From positions 1 to 41,336 of the forward strand of contig JAVHLL010000025.1 of the NCBI GenBank assembly GCA_031082155.1: a DNA stretch of 41,336 nucleotides, written 5' to 3'. A program made the position numbers and the translations under genes. Positions 15,084 through 24,130 of the stretch are shown here, piece by piece (within the stretch, counting starts at the first letter, position 1; each line of letters opens with the position of its first letter). The notes beneath the pieces are model-generated. The model was not told the origin of the DNA. It ran no database searches and saw only the letters and a program-made list of their open reading frames with translations. The DNA comes from Thermodesulfovibrionales bacterium (lineage in GTDB: Bacteria; Nitrospirota; Thermodesulfovibrionia; Thermodesulfovibrionales; SM23-35).

Positions 15084-16262
15084 TTATATACCACCAACAG
15101 CCTTGGATACAGCCCATGCATGGTCGGTATATTTAAACTGAGTCGATGTCCTGTAAGTATCAACAGCAAGGCGGTAATCGTCCAGGCTCTTCTCGGTGAA
15201 CGGGATACCGGTCTTCTCAAAGAATCTCTCCCAGCCGATACGCCCAGCCCAGTCGCCGATCCTCTCATACTTATTCGCGTCCTTTGCCCAGACTTCAACG
15301 ATGTGTTTCACCACATTCGTTACTTCAGGCCAGCGCGGCATATTGTTCGGAAGCCACGGAATAATTACTTTCGAGAATTTCGGCATGCTGATACGGTTTG
15401 AAATCTTGCCGCCGACCAGAATAGCGATACCGTCACCTTCTCTGTCTGCCAGAGGTAATCCCAGACACATGGTATAGCAGTTGCCGCAGTACATGCACTT
15501 TTCATTATTGACCGATACGCTCTTCTTGCCCTCTTCGGTGGTAATCGGCTTGATTGCATAGAGCGGACATGCAGCGACAACAAGGGGAATCTCGCAGACT
15601 TTCCCAAGGACTTCGTGGTCAATTGCCGGCGGCTTGCGGTGATAGCCGAGCAGAGCGATATCAGAACAGTGCACAGCGCCGCACATATTGAGACAGCAGG
15701 CCAATGCTATTCTTAATTTCGCAGGCAGCCTCATGTTTTTGAATTCGTCAAACAGCACATCAGCAGTCGCCTTGACCGGACCGGAAGCGTCGGTTGCAGG
15801 GGTATGACAGTGGACCCACCCCTGGGTATGGACAATATTTGACATGCCCATTCCTGTGCCGCCTGTCGGGAATTTGAAAGAACCTCCAATATGCTTTTTA
15901 CCGTCAAGCTCTTTTTTGAGCGCCTTTGCCTTTGCTTCGTCGTCCAATATAAATTCAATGTTATTTCTCGTCGTGAATCTCACATAACCATTGCAGTGTT
16001 TATCAGCGATATCGCAGATTTCACGAATGTGTTCAACCGAAATCAGTCTTGGTGCAGCAGCCCTTACAGTAAAGGCCTTTTCACCTGTCTCGGAAACATG
16101 CACTAAAAGACCGGGCTCCAGTATTCTGTGAGAAGCCCATTTCCCGTAATTCCTCCTGATGACAGGCGGCAACATCTGCCCATAGTGACTGGGGCCGATA
16201 TCAGTTATCCTGCCTGCCTGAGGCTTTTTGGGATCATAATAACCAAGTTTGCCTTTCGACAT
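15084..16262 (-). CDS. dsrB: DsrB, dissimilatory sulfite reductase beta subunit
   Basis: 392 residues. The siroheme-[4Fe-4S] ligands are present: [16 protein letters not shown], then [13 protein letters not shown]. The ferredoxin insertion reads [11 protein letters not shown] and [16 protein letters not shown], with Leu after the last cysteine in place of the usual Pro. DsrB carries the catalytic siroheme site that reduces sulfite in the cytoplasm together with DsrA and DsrC. The tail [20 protein letters not shown] extends slightly beyond the common end. It follows dsrA by 18 bases. Confidence 0.98.
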   Translation of the reverse strand: MSKGKLGYYDPKKPQAGRITDIGPSHYGQMLPPVIRRNYGKWASHRILEPGLLVHVSETGEKAFTVRAAAPRLISVEHIREICDIADKHCNGYVRFTTRNNIEFILDDEAKAKALKKELDGKKHIGGSFKFPTGGTGMGMSNIVHTQGWVHCHTPATDASGPVKATADVLFDEFKNMRLPAKLRIALACCLNMCGAVHCSDIALLGYHRKPPAIDHEVLGKVCEIPLVVAACPLYAIKPITTEEGKKSVSVNNEKCMYCGNCYTMCLGLPLADREGDGIAILVGGKISNRISMPKFSKVIIPWLPNNMPRWPEVTNVVKHIVEVWAKDANKYERIGDWAGRIGWERFFEKTGIPFTEKSLDDYRLAVDTYRTSTQFKYTDHAWAVSKAVGGI

Positions 16263-16280
16263 AACATATCCTCCTTTATA

Positions 16281-17717
16281 TTATCTTGGATGTCTGGTTC
16301 TGTAAGCGTTAATGTCTCTGTCCCATCCACCGGGAACCTCTGACTCCTTGAAGAAGACGTACGGATTCGAACGAGGCTCTTTCACCATCTGAGGCATAGG
16401 CGGAATCCCGAGTACTTCACAGAATGTCTTCAAGCTGACGCGCTGGATTGTTTCACCGATACGCTCACGGTTCTTTCCTTCTTCAATCCACCAGTCGAAG
16501 ACCTTTCTGACAAGGTTTTTCTGGGAATCATACGGTTTGTTTACATACATAAATGGTATGGTCAGGCATCCCATCTGAGCGCCTTCGAGGATCGGGGCCT
16601 TTGCGCCGAAGAGGATACTCAAACCCTGGTCTTTCCCTACCCTTAATGCTTCGGGCATGGCGTCTATACAATGCATACAGCGGTTACACTCTGCATTGTT
16701 GATGCTGAGTTTCTTTCCATCCCATTTCATGCACTTGGTAGGACAGAGGTCGATTATTTCGCTCTGGATGTCGAATTTACCCCAGTCTCTCCCGGCAAAT
16801 GCTCCGCCGTCAACAGGGATCTTTCCGGCAACATATTCCTGGACCGCGTCCTGATTAATGCGGATGTCGTCCTTCCATGTGCCGATATACGCCATATCCG
16901 AACGGGCGATACTTGCGGTGCAGCCATTTGGACATCCGTCAAATTTAAATTTGAATTTATAGGGGAAGGCAGGCCTGTGCAATTCGTCCTGGAACTCCAT
17001 GGTCATTTCATAACAAAGATCCATGGTATCGTAGCATGCAAACTCACAGCGTGCCTTGCCGATGCAATCAGAAGGGGTACGGAGGTTTCCACCCGAACCG
17101 CCGATATCAACACCGAGATCATGGGTCAGGTCAAAGAATATAGGCTCCAACTGGTCAGAGAATGAACCCAAAATAACAAGGTCTCCGGTAGAACCGTGCA
17201 GGTTGGTCAACCCGCTTCCGCGGTATTCTGCGATGTCACAGAATCCTCTCAGCCAGTCAGTGGTATAAAATTTTGCACTTGGCTGATTAACACGGATGGT
17301 ATGGAAATGAGCGATATTGGGGAATTGCGCCTGCTGGTCGTTATAACGGCCTACAATGCCTCCGCCATAACCGAGGACTCCAACGATACCGCCGTGTTTC
17401 CAGTGGGTCTCACCCTCTTTATAGGAAAGCTCCACTATTCCCAACAGATCATCGCAAATATCTGCAGGGATCATGAGATTGTCCTGCCCCAATTTATGTC
17501 TGTGCAAAGCCTCTCTCTTGATGTCGCTGACGAAACTGGGCCAGGGTCCCGACTCTAACTGCTCTATCATCGAAATATCATGCTTCACCTTGAAATTCTT
17601 CAACTCATCGTCTGTATAATTCTTCAGCTGCTCGTCAGTAAAAATTCTTATATCATCATATTTTTTATGCTCTTTTTCTTCTTTATCCCACAGCTTCTCT
17701 TGTCCTGGGGCTCCCAT
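16281..17717 (-). CDS. dsrA: DsrA, dissimilatory sulfite reductase alpha subunit with N-terminal extension
   Basis: 478 residues. Conserved blocks include QLESGPWPSFVSDIKREA, ETHWKHGGIVGVLGYGGG, the cluster ligands CIGKARCEFAC and CPNGC, and the ferredoxin domain LCPTKCMKW...CNRCMHC. The C-terminus VPGGWDRDINAYRTRHPR is typical. About 40-45 residues before QLESGPWPS exceed the Desulfovibrio protein as I recall it, and hold an 8-residue near-repeat (TDEQLKNY, TDDELKNF). The start ATG 17717 has AAGGAGGTAAGC directly upstream, so the extension is probably translated. First gene of dsrABD. Confidence 0.98.
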   Translation of the reverse strand: MGAPGQEKLWDKEEKEHKKYDDIRIFTDEQLKNYTDDELKNFKVKHDISMIEQLESGPWPSFVSDIKREALHRHKLGQDNLMIPADICDDLLGIVELSYKEGETHWKHGGIVGVLGYGGGIVGRYNDQQAQFPNIAHFHTIRVNQPSAKFYTTDWLRGFCDIAEYRGSGLTNLHGSTGDLVILGSFSDQLEPIFFDLTHDLGVDIGGSGGNLRTPSDCIGKARCEFACYDTMDLCYEMTMEFQDELHRPAFPYKFKFKFDGCPNGCTASIARSDMAYIGTWKDDIRINQDAVQEYVAGKIPVDGGAFAGRDWGKFDIQSEIIDLCPTKCMKWDGKKLSINNAECNRCMHCIDAMPEALRVGKDQGLSILFGAKAPILEGAQMGCLTIPFMYVNKPYDSQKNLVRKVFDWWIEEGKNRERIGETIQRVSLKTFCEVLGIPPMPQMVKEPRSNPYVFFKESEVPGGWDRDINAYRTRHPR

Positions 17718-18017
17718 TGCTTACCTCCTTCTGCTTGAGTTTTTTATACGTTCGTGCAAACGGAACGAAACCAACAGTCTGACTTGTTCACCCCCTTCCC
17801 GCTATGAATATTCACTAAAATATTGTAGACAGAAATATGCCTTTTTCTTTTGGTGAAACTTAAGAAAAGTGTTTAATAATAATCAACTCTCTTTCTTTTG
17901 TCAAGTATAGAATTTTTATAGAAAATTTAAATGGACTGAATTAATTTATCTGATAATTAGCACCTGATTACAAGCAATTGCTTACATTGAAAGCAGCGGA
18001 TCCCCACAAGGGAATTT
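17718..18017 (-). promoter_or_regulatory. dsrA upstream region: promoter, leader and palindromes
   Basis: On the minus strand TTGACA (17899-17904) and TATTAT (17876-17881) are spaced exactly 17 bases, with an A/T-rich UP-like stretch upstream (17905-17930). The predicted start near 17869 gives a ~150-base leader ending in a strong AGGAGG. A perfect 12-base palindrome AAGCAATTGCTT lies at 17972-17983, and CGTTC-N9-GAACG at 17749-17767 in the leader; either could be an operator or RNA element. No gene is seen here. Confidence 0.65.
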
Positions 18018-18716
18018 TTATGAAGACTTCAGTCCTCCGGATACTCCGGTTATCTTGCTGACGGCTTCTTCAGCCCACTCTCCCAAGGACTTCACTGAAA
18101 ATTCTCCATTGCAATAGATGGTCACTGCAGCATCAGATACCTGCATCTGCCGGAGAAAGGGCACCGCAGGCCTGTATCCTGTCTGGCCCATTGCCCATGC
18201 GAGCAGTCCGAGCGTCTCTGCATCCGTACTCGCAAACACCGCGAATATCCTGTCACGAAAGAAATCCACCGAGTCCTCAATACGCTTCCCGAGACGGCCG
18301 ACACCCCAGAGTCCGCCCTTTACAAGAGGCGGTTCATCAATAGTGTGCGCAATCATCATACTGCCGTACGGGTCTATGATCTCAGGTATATGGGCAATAA
18401 TTTCCGCAATTGCCTGGGGGGCGCTCCAGCCGATCCCTCCTGACTCATCCGTCATCGACCAGAAAAGGGTCCTGATATAATTCCTCACCTTTTCTCCCCG
18501 CCCTGCCTTCCACCACTGCTCCATAACTTTGGCCACAGTCTCTATCGCAGCCCAGCGCACAGGTTCGTCCAGATCATAAAGCCGGAACCGGACCGCCTGC
18601 CAGGAATGCCGGTCCCTGATGCAATATTCCACCAGGAGGGCATATTCTCTCCTCTTCAGCAGTTCTGCTACCTGGTTCTTTACCGACAAATTCCCCTGTT
18701 CCATGCCATTTATCAA
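18018..18716 (-). CDS. DVU0298-like HEAT-repeat protein upstream of dsrA
   Basis: About 232 residues. The text VRWAAIETVAKVMEQWW, LFWSMTDESGGIGWSAPQAI and GLWGVGRLGKRIEDS resembles the uncharacterised DVU0298 family of sulfate reducers, with HEAT/PBS-lyase-like helical repeats and no catalytic motif. It matches the repeats of the protein at 11023-12096. The frame opens at GTG 18722. TTG 18716 has GAGG at a spacing of 5 and I prefer it; ATG 18704 is a further option. It runs ahead of dsrA in the same direction, though dsrA has its own promoter. A scaffold or maturation role is inference. Confidence 0.82.
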   Translation of the reverse strand: MINGMEQGNLSVKNQVAELLKRREYALLVEYCIRDRHSWQAVRFRLYDLDEPVRWAAIETVAKVMEQWWKAGRGEKVRNYIRTLFWSMTDESGGIGWSAPQAIAEIIAHIPEIIDPYGSMMIAHTIDEPPLVKGGLWGVGRLGKRIEDSVDFFRDRIFAVFASTDAETLGLLAWAMGQTGYRPAVPFLRQMQVSDAAVTIYCNGEFSVKSLGEWAEEAVSKITGVSGGLKSS

Positions 18717-18887
18717 TATCACCTCATTTTACATCGTTTGTATCCCTTCAGTGAAGAGTGAAATCCCCAGGAGGTGTTGGGGAGGTTTGAATATATTTTC
18801 CAAAATACCCCACCTGCATCTTCCCTTGTAAAAGAGAGACTTTCCCCTGCCGTAATTGTAATTGTTTCCACAGTTTTGATATTTTTG

Positions 18888-18916
18888 TTTACAAGCACCC
18901 TATAGTGAGTGATATA
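18888..18916 (+). promoter_or_regulatory. Promoter for bamA and the lipid A genes
   Basis: TTTACA (18888-18893) and GATATA (18911-18916) are 17 bases apart. The leader is about 25 bases, with GAGGAG before ATG 18946. Upstream, 18760-18830 has short G/C-rich inverted repeats (CCCCA/TGGGG) of unclear meaning. Confidence 0.45.
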
Positions 18917-18945
18917 TTAAGGGGTTTATAGAGGAGCACAAAAAA

Positions 18946-21201
18946 ATGAAAATACGACTGATAAGCCTCATTTTTATCCTGATCGCCCTTCCTGCCCTTG
19001 TCTATGCGGAGGAATTTCCCGTGATCAATTCAATCGAAATACAGGGCCTGAAACGGATAGAAGAAAGTGCCGTGAAAGCGAAGATTACGCAGAAAGCAGG
19101 CGAACCGATCTCTCAGGAAAAGACGAATGAGGATATCAAGGCCATTTATAAAATGGGGTACTTCGACGATGTCAGAGCAGAAATAGAACCCTTCGAAGGC
19201 GGGGTAAAACTCATTTATGTGATCAAAGAAAAGCCGACAATAATAAAAATCGACCTCCAGGGCAATGAAGAGTTTGACGATGAGAAATTGCGGGAGAAAC
19301 TTACCATAACGACCGGAGCTATCGCCGATGCGGTCCTTATTCAGGACAATGCGAACAAACTGAAGGATTATTATGAAGAGGAAGGGTACTGGCTCGCACG
19401 CATAGTTCCTGTTGTAAAAACTGTCAGCGAGCATGAAGTGAGCCTCACCTACCAGATCGAGGAAGGGCAGAAGGTAAAGATAAAAAAGATACAAATAGAG
19501 GGGAATAAGGCCATTTCGGCAGGAAAAATCAAGGGCGTCATGGAGACAAAAGAGTGGTGGCTTTTCTCTTTTATCACCTCCTCCGGGTATTACCAGAAAA
19601 CCCGCATGGATATGGATATAGAGCGGACACGCGACCTCTATTTCAATAACGGATACCTCAAGGTCGTAGTCAGCGATCCGGAAATACAGCTCACGGAAGA
19701 CAAACAGAAAATGACGATCACCATACCGGTCTCTGAAGGGGAACTGTTCAGCGTTTCCTCAATAGAATTCAGAGGGAACACGGTGTTCGGGGATGACGAA
19801 ATAAAAAAGAAGATCACCATGGCGACCGGCAAACCCTTCAGCAAGGAATCCCTCAGGAAAGACATCATGGGAATTTCCGATCTCTATTCGGAAAACGGGT
19901 ATGCGCTTATAACGGTCACCCCGGACCTCGAACCTGACGATACTGCCAGACTTGTAAAAATAACGCTGAAGATTGATGAGGGCGAGAAATATAAGATAGG
20001 AAGGATAGAGATATCGGGGAACACGAAAACACGCGACAAGGTAATCAGGAGAGAGGTGAGACTCGATGAGGGGGACACCTTTAACAGCTCCCTGATCAAG
20101 AGGAGCTATGAGAAAATCAATAACCTGAACTACTTCGAAACAGTCGACCTCTCGCCGAAACCCCGCCCCGAGGAAAAACTCGTCGACCTTGATATCAAGG
20201 TAAAAGAAAGGCCGACCGGCTTCTTCAGCATCGGCGGTGGATATAGCTCCGTCGAAAAGTTCATTGCCATGATCGAGCTGACACAGGGGAACCTTTTCGG
20301 CAGAGGGCAGTATATGAAAATAGGGGCACAACTCGGAGGGAGAACCACGTATTATGATATCACTTTCAGGGAACCGTGGCTCTTTGACAAGCCGATCTCG
20401 CTCTCTACCAACATCTATAAAACCCAGAGAGATTATATCGAATATGACAAAGACGCAATCGGTTTCGGTATCTCCCTGGGCAAAAGGTTCACCGACTACT
20501 GGTCCGGCAGCGTTGCGTATAATTTCGAAAATGCAAAGGTCACCAATGTTGCTGATGACGCTTCGGTAATCATTCAAGACCAGGAGGGATCAAGGACTAC
20601 TAGCAGTGTCACGCCCACCATGGTCAGGGATTCGAGAGACAACTATCTTGACCCGTCCCGCGGGTCGAGGAACTCACTCTATATAACCTATGCTGGTCTC
20701 GGCGGAACGAATAATTTTGTGAAGGGTGAAATTGATTCCGCATGGTATCTTCCGCTCGGTCCCACCTCGTTCATGCTCCGCGGGCGGTTAGGGTATGCGT
20801 CAGGGATAAGCGGCAAGGAGCTGCCCCTATATGAACGGTTCTATGTGGGCGGCATCTATACCATAAGGGGGCTGGGCTTTGGCGAAGCAGGACCTAGGGA
20901 CAGCAATGGAGACGAGATAGGCGGTCTCACCCAGCTTATTTTCAATGCTGAGTTTCTCTTCCCCCTCGTGAGTGACATCAAATTAAAGGGCGTTGTCTTC
21001 TTTGACGCAGGAAACTCATACGACACTGAAAGTGCAGACGTCACCTCCGACAGTTTCGGCGATCTGAGGTATACAGCCGGGGCAGGCCTGCGATGGATCT
21101 CGCCTATAGGGCCTGTAAGGATCGAATGGGGATACAACCTTGACAGAAGGCCCGGAGAAAAATCAAGCAGGTTCGAATTTGCCTTCGGGACCTTCTTCTA
21201 A
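18946..21201 (+). CDS. bamA: BamA, outer-membrane protein assembly factor
   Basis: 751 residues. A signal peptide (MKIRLISLIFILIALPALVYA) is followed by five POTRA-like segments (for example INSIEIQGLKRIEESAVK, VSSIEFRGNTVFGDDEIKKK, YKIGRIEISGNTKTRDKVIRREV), then the 16-strand beta barrel from about residue 420, with FYVGGIYTIRGLGF as the conserved (V/I)RG motif of strand 16's lid loop. It ends in Phe (FGTFF), as outer-membrane proteins do. It folds and inserts beta-barrel proteins. It leads a run of envelope genes, the usual bamA-skp-lpxD-fabZ-lpxA order. Confidence 0.97.
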   Translation: MKIRLISLIFILIALPALVYAEEFPVINSIEIQGLKRIEESAVKAKITQKAGEPISQEKTNEDIKAIYKMGYFDDVRAEIEPFEGGVKLIYVIKEKPTIIKIDLQGNEEFDDEKLREKLTITTGAIADAVLIQDNANKLKDYYEEEGYWLARIVPVVKTVSEHEVSLTYQIEEGQKVKIKKIQIEGNKAISAGKIKGVMETKEWWLFSFITSSGYYQKTRMDMDIERTRDLYFNNGYLKVVVSDPEIQLTEDKQKMTITIPVSEGELFSVSSIEFRGNTVFGDDEIKKKITMATGKPFSKESLRKDIMGISDLYSENGYALITVTPDLEPDDTARLVKITLKIDEGEKYKIGRIEISGNTKTRDKVIRREVRLDEGDTFNSSLIKRSYEKINNLNYFETVDLSPKPRPEEKLVDLDIKVKERPTGFFSIGGGYSSVEKFIAMIELTQGNLFGRGQYMKIGAQLGGRTTYYDITFREPWLFDKPISLSTNIYKTQRDYIEYDKDAIGFGISLGKRFTDYWSGSVAYNFENAKVTNVADDASVIIQDQEGSRTTSSVTPTMVRDSRDNYLDPSRGSRNSLYITYAGLGGTNNFVKGEIDSAWYLPLGPTSFMLRGRLGYASGISGKELPLYERFYVGGIYTIRGLGFGEAGPRDSNGDEIGGLTQLIFNAEFLFPLVSDIKLKGVVFFDAGNSYDTESADVTSDSFGDLRYTAGAGLRWISPIGPVRIEWGYNLDRRPGEKSSRFEFAFGTFF

Positions 21202-21240
21202 ATATTTTTTTAACCAGCACAAAAACAACGAGGAGGATAC

Positions 21241-21780
21241 ATGAAAAAACCTGTTATGAGAGCACTCACCCTCAGCATGGTACTTGTAGTTTTTTGCCTG
21301 CTGCCTGCGTTCACCCATGCTGCAGAGGCTATGAAATTCGGTGCGGTCGATGTGCAGAAGATACTGAATGAATCCGACACCGGGAAAAAGGCGAAATCCG
21401 ACCTGGAATCCCTGATAAAAACGAAGCAGACGCTCATAGACGAAAAGGGCAAGGCCATCGAGAAGCTCAAGAACGATCTCGAAAAGCAGGCTTCGGTGCT
21501 TTCTCCAGACGCAAGGAAAAACAAGGAAGACGAACTCGAAAAATATGTAAGAGAGTACCAGCGCCTCGTGCAGGATTCACAGGCCGATGTAAAAAAGAAA
21601 GAGTCCGAGCTCACCGAAAATATACTGAAAGAAGTCCAGGATATGATCCAGAAGATCGGCGAAGATGAAGGATATACCATGATCTTCGAAAGAGGGATGG
21701 TTATCTATTCAAACAAGGGGATAGACCTCACGGATATTGTGTTAAAGAAATTCGATGACATGAAATCCAGAAAGAAGTAG
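21241..21780 (+). CDS. OmpH/Skp-family periplasmic chaperone
   Basis: 179 residues with a cleavable signal peptide (…[11 protein letters not shown]) and a long coiled coil from ~45 to ~135 rich in Lys/Glu, the tentacles of Skp. The core [19 protein letters not shown] is the standard OmpH start. It holds unfolded outer-membrane proteins in the periplasm for BamA. A GAGGA site lies before ATG 21241, 39 bases after bamA. Its stop shares one base with the lpxD start. Confidence 0.93.
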   Translation: MKKPVMRALTLSMVLVVFCLLPAFTHAAEAMKFGAVDVQKILNESDTGKKAKSDLESLIKTKQTLIDEKGKAIEKLKNDLEKQASVLSPDARKNKEDELEKYVREYQRLVQDSQADVKKKESELTENILKEVQDMIQKIGEDEGYTMIFERGMVIYSNKGIDLTDIVLKKFDDMKSRKK

Positions 21781-22799
21781 TGAAGCTCAGAGAACTTGCA
21801 TCGCTCATACACGGCGAAATCATCGGTGATGAGAGCATCGAGATTACCGGGGCTTCCGGCATCCGGGAAGCGAAAAAAGGCGAGATCACTTTCCTTTCTG
21901 CCAGAAAGTACCTGAAAGATCTTGCCGGTTCCGGGGCATCGTGTGTAATCGTCAGGGAGCCGCTTACCGACATCCCGGTTGCCCAGGTAAAGGTGCCGAA
22001 TCCCCAGCTGGCTTTTGCAAAACTACTCGAACACTTCTATGTGAAACGTCACGTCCCTGCCGGGGTAAGTGCTGATGCATATATCTCCGGGACTGCACGG
22101 ATCGCGGAAGGAGTCTCTGTATATCCGTTCTGCTATGTTTCTGCCGGGGTTTCTCTCGGGAAGCGGACAGTGGTGTATCCCCATGTTTTTATAGGGGAGG
22201 ATAGTGCGATTGGAGAAGACTGCATCCTACACCCCAATGTTACCGTAAGAGAGAAGGTTCGGATCGGGGACAGGGTCATCATCCATTCCGGTGCGGTAAT
22301 CGGCTCTGACGGGTTCGGATATGTGTTTGATCAGGGCATACACCATAAAATCCCCCAGGTCGGGGGAGTGATCGTTGCAGACGATGTCGAAATAGGGGCG
22401 AATGTCTCTATCGACCGTGCAACTACAGGGGATACCCTGATCGGCAGCGGCACAAAAATAGACAATCTCGTTCAGATTGCACACAATGTAAAGATAGGGA
22501 GAAATTCCCTCATTATCTCGCAGGTCGGGATCGCAGGGAGTGCCGAAATAGGTGACTATGTCACCCTGGCCGGTCAGGTCGGGGTCGCAGACCATACTCA
22601 CATCGAGTCCGAAACAATATTCGGCGCCCAGGCGGGCGCAATGGGGCACGTTGCAAAGGGAATATATTCAGGTTCTCCCGGTATCCCGCACAGAGAATGG
22701 CTGAAGGCACAGGCGGTCTATGCAAAACTGCCGGAACTCCAGAAAAAAGTGAGGGCGCTCGAAGCAAAAATAAAGGAACTCGAAAAGGAGGAATCCTGA
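21780..22799 (+). CDS. lpxD: LpxD, UDP-3-O-acylglucosamine N-acyltransferase
   Basis: 339 residues, normal length. An N-terminal uridine-binding domain ([23 protein letters not shown]) precedes left-handed beta-helix hexapeptide repeats and the catalytic His in QIAHNVKIG, with GSDGFGYV and [10 protein letters not shown] also conserved. It adds the second acyl chain in lipid A synthesis. The start is GTG 21780, overlapping the skp stop by one base, so translation depends on coupling. The C-terminal helix ([17 protein letters not shown]) is a short coiled coil. Confidence 0.96.
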   Translation: MKLRELASLIHGEIIGDESIEITGASGIREAKKGEITFLSARKYLKDLAGSGASCVIVREPLTDIPVAQVKVPNPQLAFAKLLEHFYVKRHVPAGVSADAYISGTARIAEGVSVYPFCYVSAGVSLGKRTVVYPHVFIGEDSAIGEDCILHPNVTVREKVRIGDRVIIHSGAVIGSDGFGYVFDQGIHHKIPQVGGVIVADDVEIGANVSIDRATTGDTLIGSGTKIDNLVQIAHNVKIGRNSLIISQVGIAGSAEIGDYVTLAGQVGVADHTHIESETIFGAQAGAMGHVAKGIYSGSPGIPHREWLKAQAVYAKLPELQKKVRALEAKIKELEKEES

Positions 22800-23234
22800 A
22801 TGATAGATATAAAAGAGATTCAGACACTCCTGCCTCACCGGTATCCTTTCCTCTTGGTCGACAGGATCATCGAACTGAAACCAGGAGAAAAAGCGATAGG
22901 GATCAAGAACGTCACGGCGAATGAAGCGTTTTTTCAGGGCCATTTCCCGGGCAATCCCATTATGCCGGGGGTCCTCATGGTTGAAGCGATGGCACAGGTT
23001 GCAGGAATCCTCGCCTTCAAGTCGGGGGACATTCAGGGTCAATCCGTATATTTCATGAGCATCGAGAAAGTAAAATTCAGGAGACCGGTAGTGCCCGGAG
23101 ACCAGCTCAGGATGGAGATCAAAATACTCCAGCAAAGGGGCAACGTATGGAAATTCTCCGGACATGCATTTGTCGAGGACAAGATCGCCTCAGAAGCAGA
23201 GTTCACTGCCATGGTTACCGACAAGGAGATATAG
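22800..23234 (+). CDS. fabZ: FabZ, 3-hydroxyacyl-ACP dehydratase
   Basis: 144 residues, usual for FabZ hot-dog dehydratases. The active-site His in QGHFPGNPIMPGVL and the Glu in MVEAMAQ are present, with LPHRYPFLLVDRI at the N-terminus. It removes water from 3-hydroxyacyl-ACP in fatty-acid elongation and competes with LpxD/LpxA for the same substrate, which explains why they are clustered. The ATG directly follows the lpxD stop (TGAATG). Confidence 0.97.
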   Translation: MIDIKEIQTLLPHRYPFLLVDRIIELKPGEKAIGIKNVTANEAFFQGHFPGNPIMPGVLMVEAMAQVAGILAFKSGDIQGQSVYFMSIEKVKFRRPVVPGDQLRMEIKILQQRGNVWKFSGHAFVEDKIASEAEFTAMVTDKEI

Positions 23235-23240
23235 AGAATT

Positions 23241-24020
23241 ATGGAGAGAGAGATTCATCCCTCAGCCGTTATCGACCCGAAAGCTGAAATTGAGGAAGGG
23301 GTTGTAATCGGCCCGTTCTCGATAGTCAAGGAAGGGGTCAGAATTAAAAAAGGCACAAAGCTCATGTCGAATGTCATTCTCGAAGGAGATACCGAGATAG
23401 GGGAAAACTGTACCATTTATCCGTTCACAAGCATTGGCCTCCCCCCGCAGGATATGAAGTACAGGGGGGAAAAAACCGGGGTAAAGATCGGCGACAACAA
23501 TACCATCCGGGAGTATATTACCATTCACAGGGCCTCTGTCGGCGGAGACGGATTCACCAGGATCGGAAACAACAATTTCCTCATGGCATATGTGCATATC
23601 GCGCATGACTGCAAGCTCGGCTCCGGCATCGCCATGGCAAACGTTGCAACGCTTGCAGGACATATCCTTGTCGAAGACCACGCTGTAATCGGCGGCCTTG
23701 TCGCAATCCACCAATTCACCCGGATCGGAGCCTATGCGATGATCGGCGGGTTTAGCGGTGTTGGACAAGACATCCCGCCGTATATGACCGCAGCAGGAGC
23801 CAGGGCAAAACTTTTCGGTCCCAACACCATCGGGCTGAAGAGACACGGTTTCTCCGACGAGACCATTAACGAACTGAAAAAAGCATACAAGATCCTCTTC
23901 AGAGAGAAACACACACTGAAGGAAGCAATCAAGAAAGTCCAGGAGAACCTCCCATACACCGATGAAATAAAACATCTCATCGAATTCATACAGGCGAACA
24001 AAAGAGGGATCTGCCGCTGA
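23241..24020 (+). CDS. lpxA: LpxA, UDP-GlcNAc O-acyltransferase
   Basis: 259 residues, standard length. Hexapeptide repeats, the catalytic His region (YVHIAHDCKLG), the IGLPPQDMKYRGEKT loop and the C-terminal helical domain (RHGFSDETINELKKAYKILFRE) identify it. It carries out the first committed step of lipid A synthesis, in the cytoplasm. The ATG is 6 bases after fabZ. lpxB and lpxC are not in the window. Confidence 0.97.
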   Translation: MEREIHPSAVIDPKAEIEEGVVIGPFSIVKEGVRIKKGTKLMSNVILEGDTEIGENCTIYPFTSIGLPPQDMKYRGEKTGVKIGDNNTIREYITIHRASVGGDGFTRIGNNNFLMAYVHIAHDCKLGSGIAMANVATLAGHILVEDHAVIGGLVAIHQFTRIGAYAMIGGFSGVGQDIPPYMTAAGARAKLFGPNTIGLKRHGFSDETINELKKAYKILFREKHTLKEAIKKVQENLPYTDEIKHLIEFIQANKRGICR

Positions 24021-24028
24021 CAAAGAAT

Positions 24029-24089
24029 CAAGTATCAATGGACAATGATCAATGCAAAATTATCAATTGGAGTTTTGACTTGATACTTG
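24029..24089. repeat. Inverted repeat between lpxA and lpxI
   Basis: CAAGTATCAA (24029-24038) and TTGATACTTG (24080-24089) are perfect 10-base complements around 41 AT-rich bases that also contain near-repeats of CAATGATCAATG. It could form an mRNA hairpin that tunes lpxI, or be a fragment of a dispersed repeat. Confidence 0.5.
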
Positions 24090-24130
24090 TTCATTGCTAA
24101 TTTTTACTTGCCTCTCTTCCAGGAGATTAT

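Noticed and set aside
14802-17717. Oxidative (reverse) Dsr system
   Set aside because: dsrD is present and dsrEFH and dsrL are not seen in the window; the sequences resemble reductive DsrAB.
19759-20577. Long minus-strand open frame inside bamA
   Set aside because: bamA has clear POTRA and barrel motifs in the other strand; this frame shows no family features.
23262-24038. Minus-strand open frame covering nearly all of lpxA
   Set aside because: The hexapeptide repeats and catalytic His of LpxA fix the coding strand; the opposite frame is rich in Cys/Asp and looks like a shadow.
24021-24130. CRISPR-like or tandem repeat in the lpxA-lpxI gap
   Set aside because: Only short near-repeats of CAATGATC are present with no regular spacing; a single inverted repeat explains the pattern.
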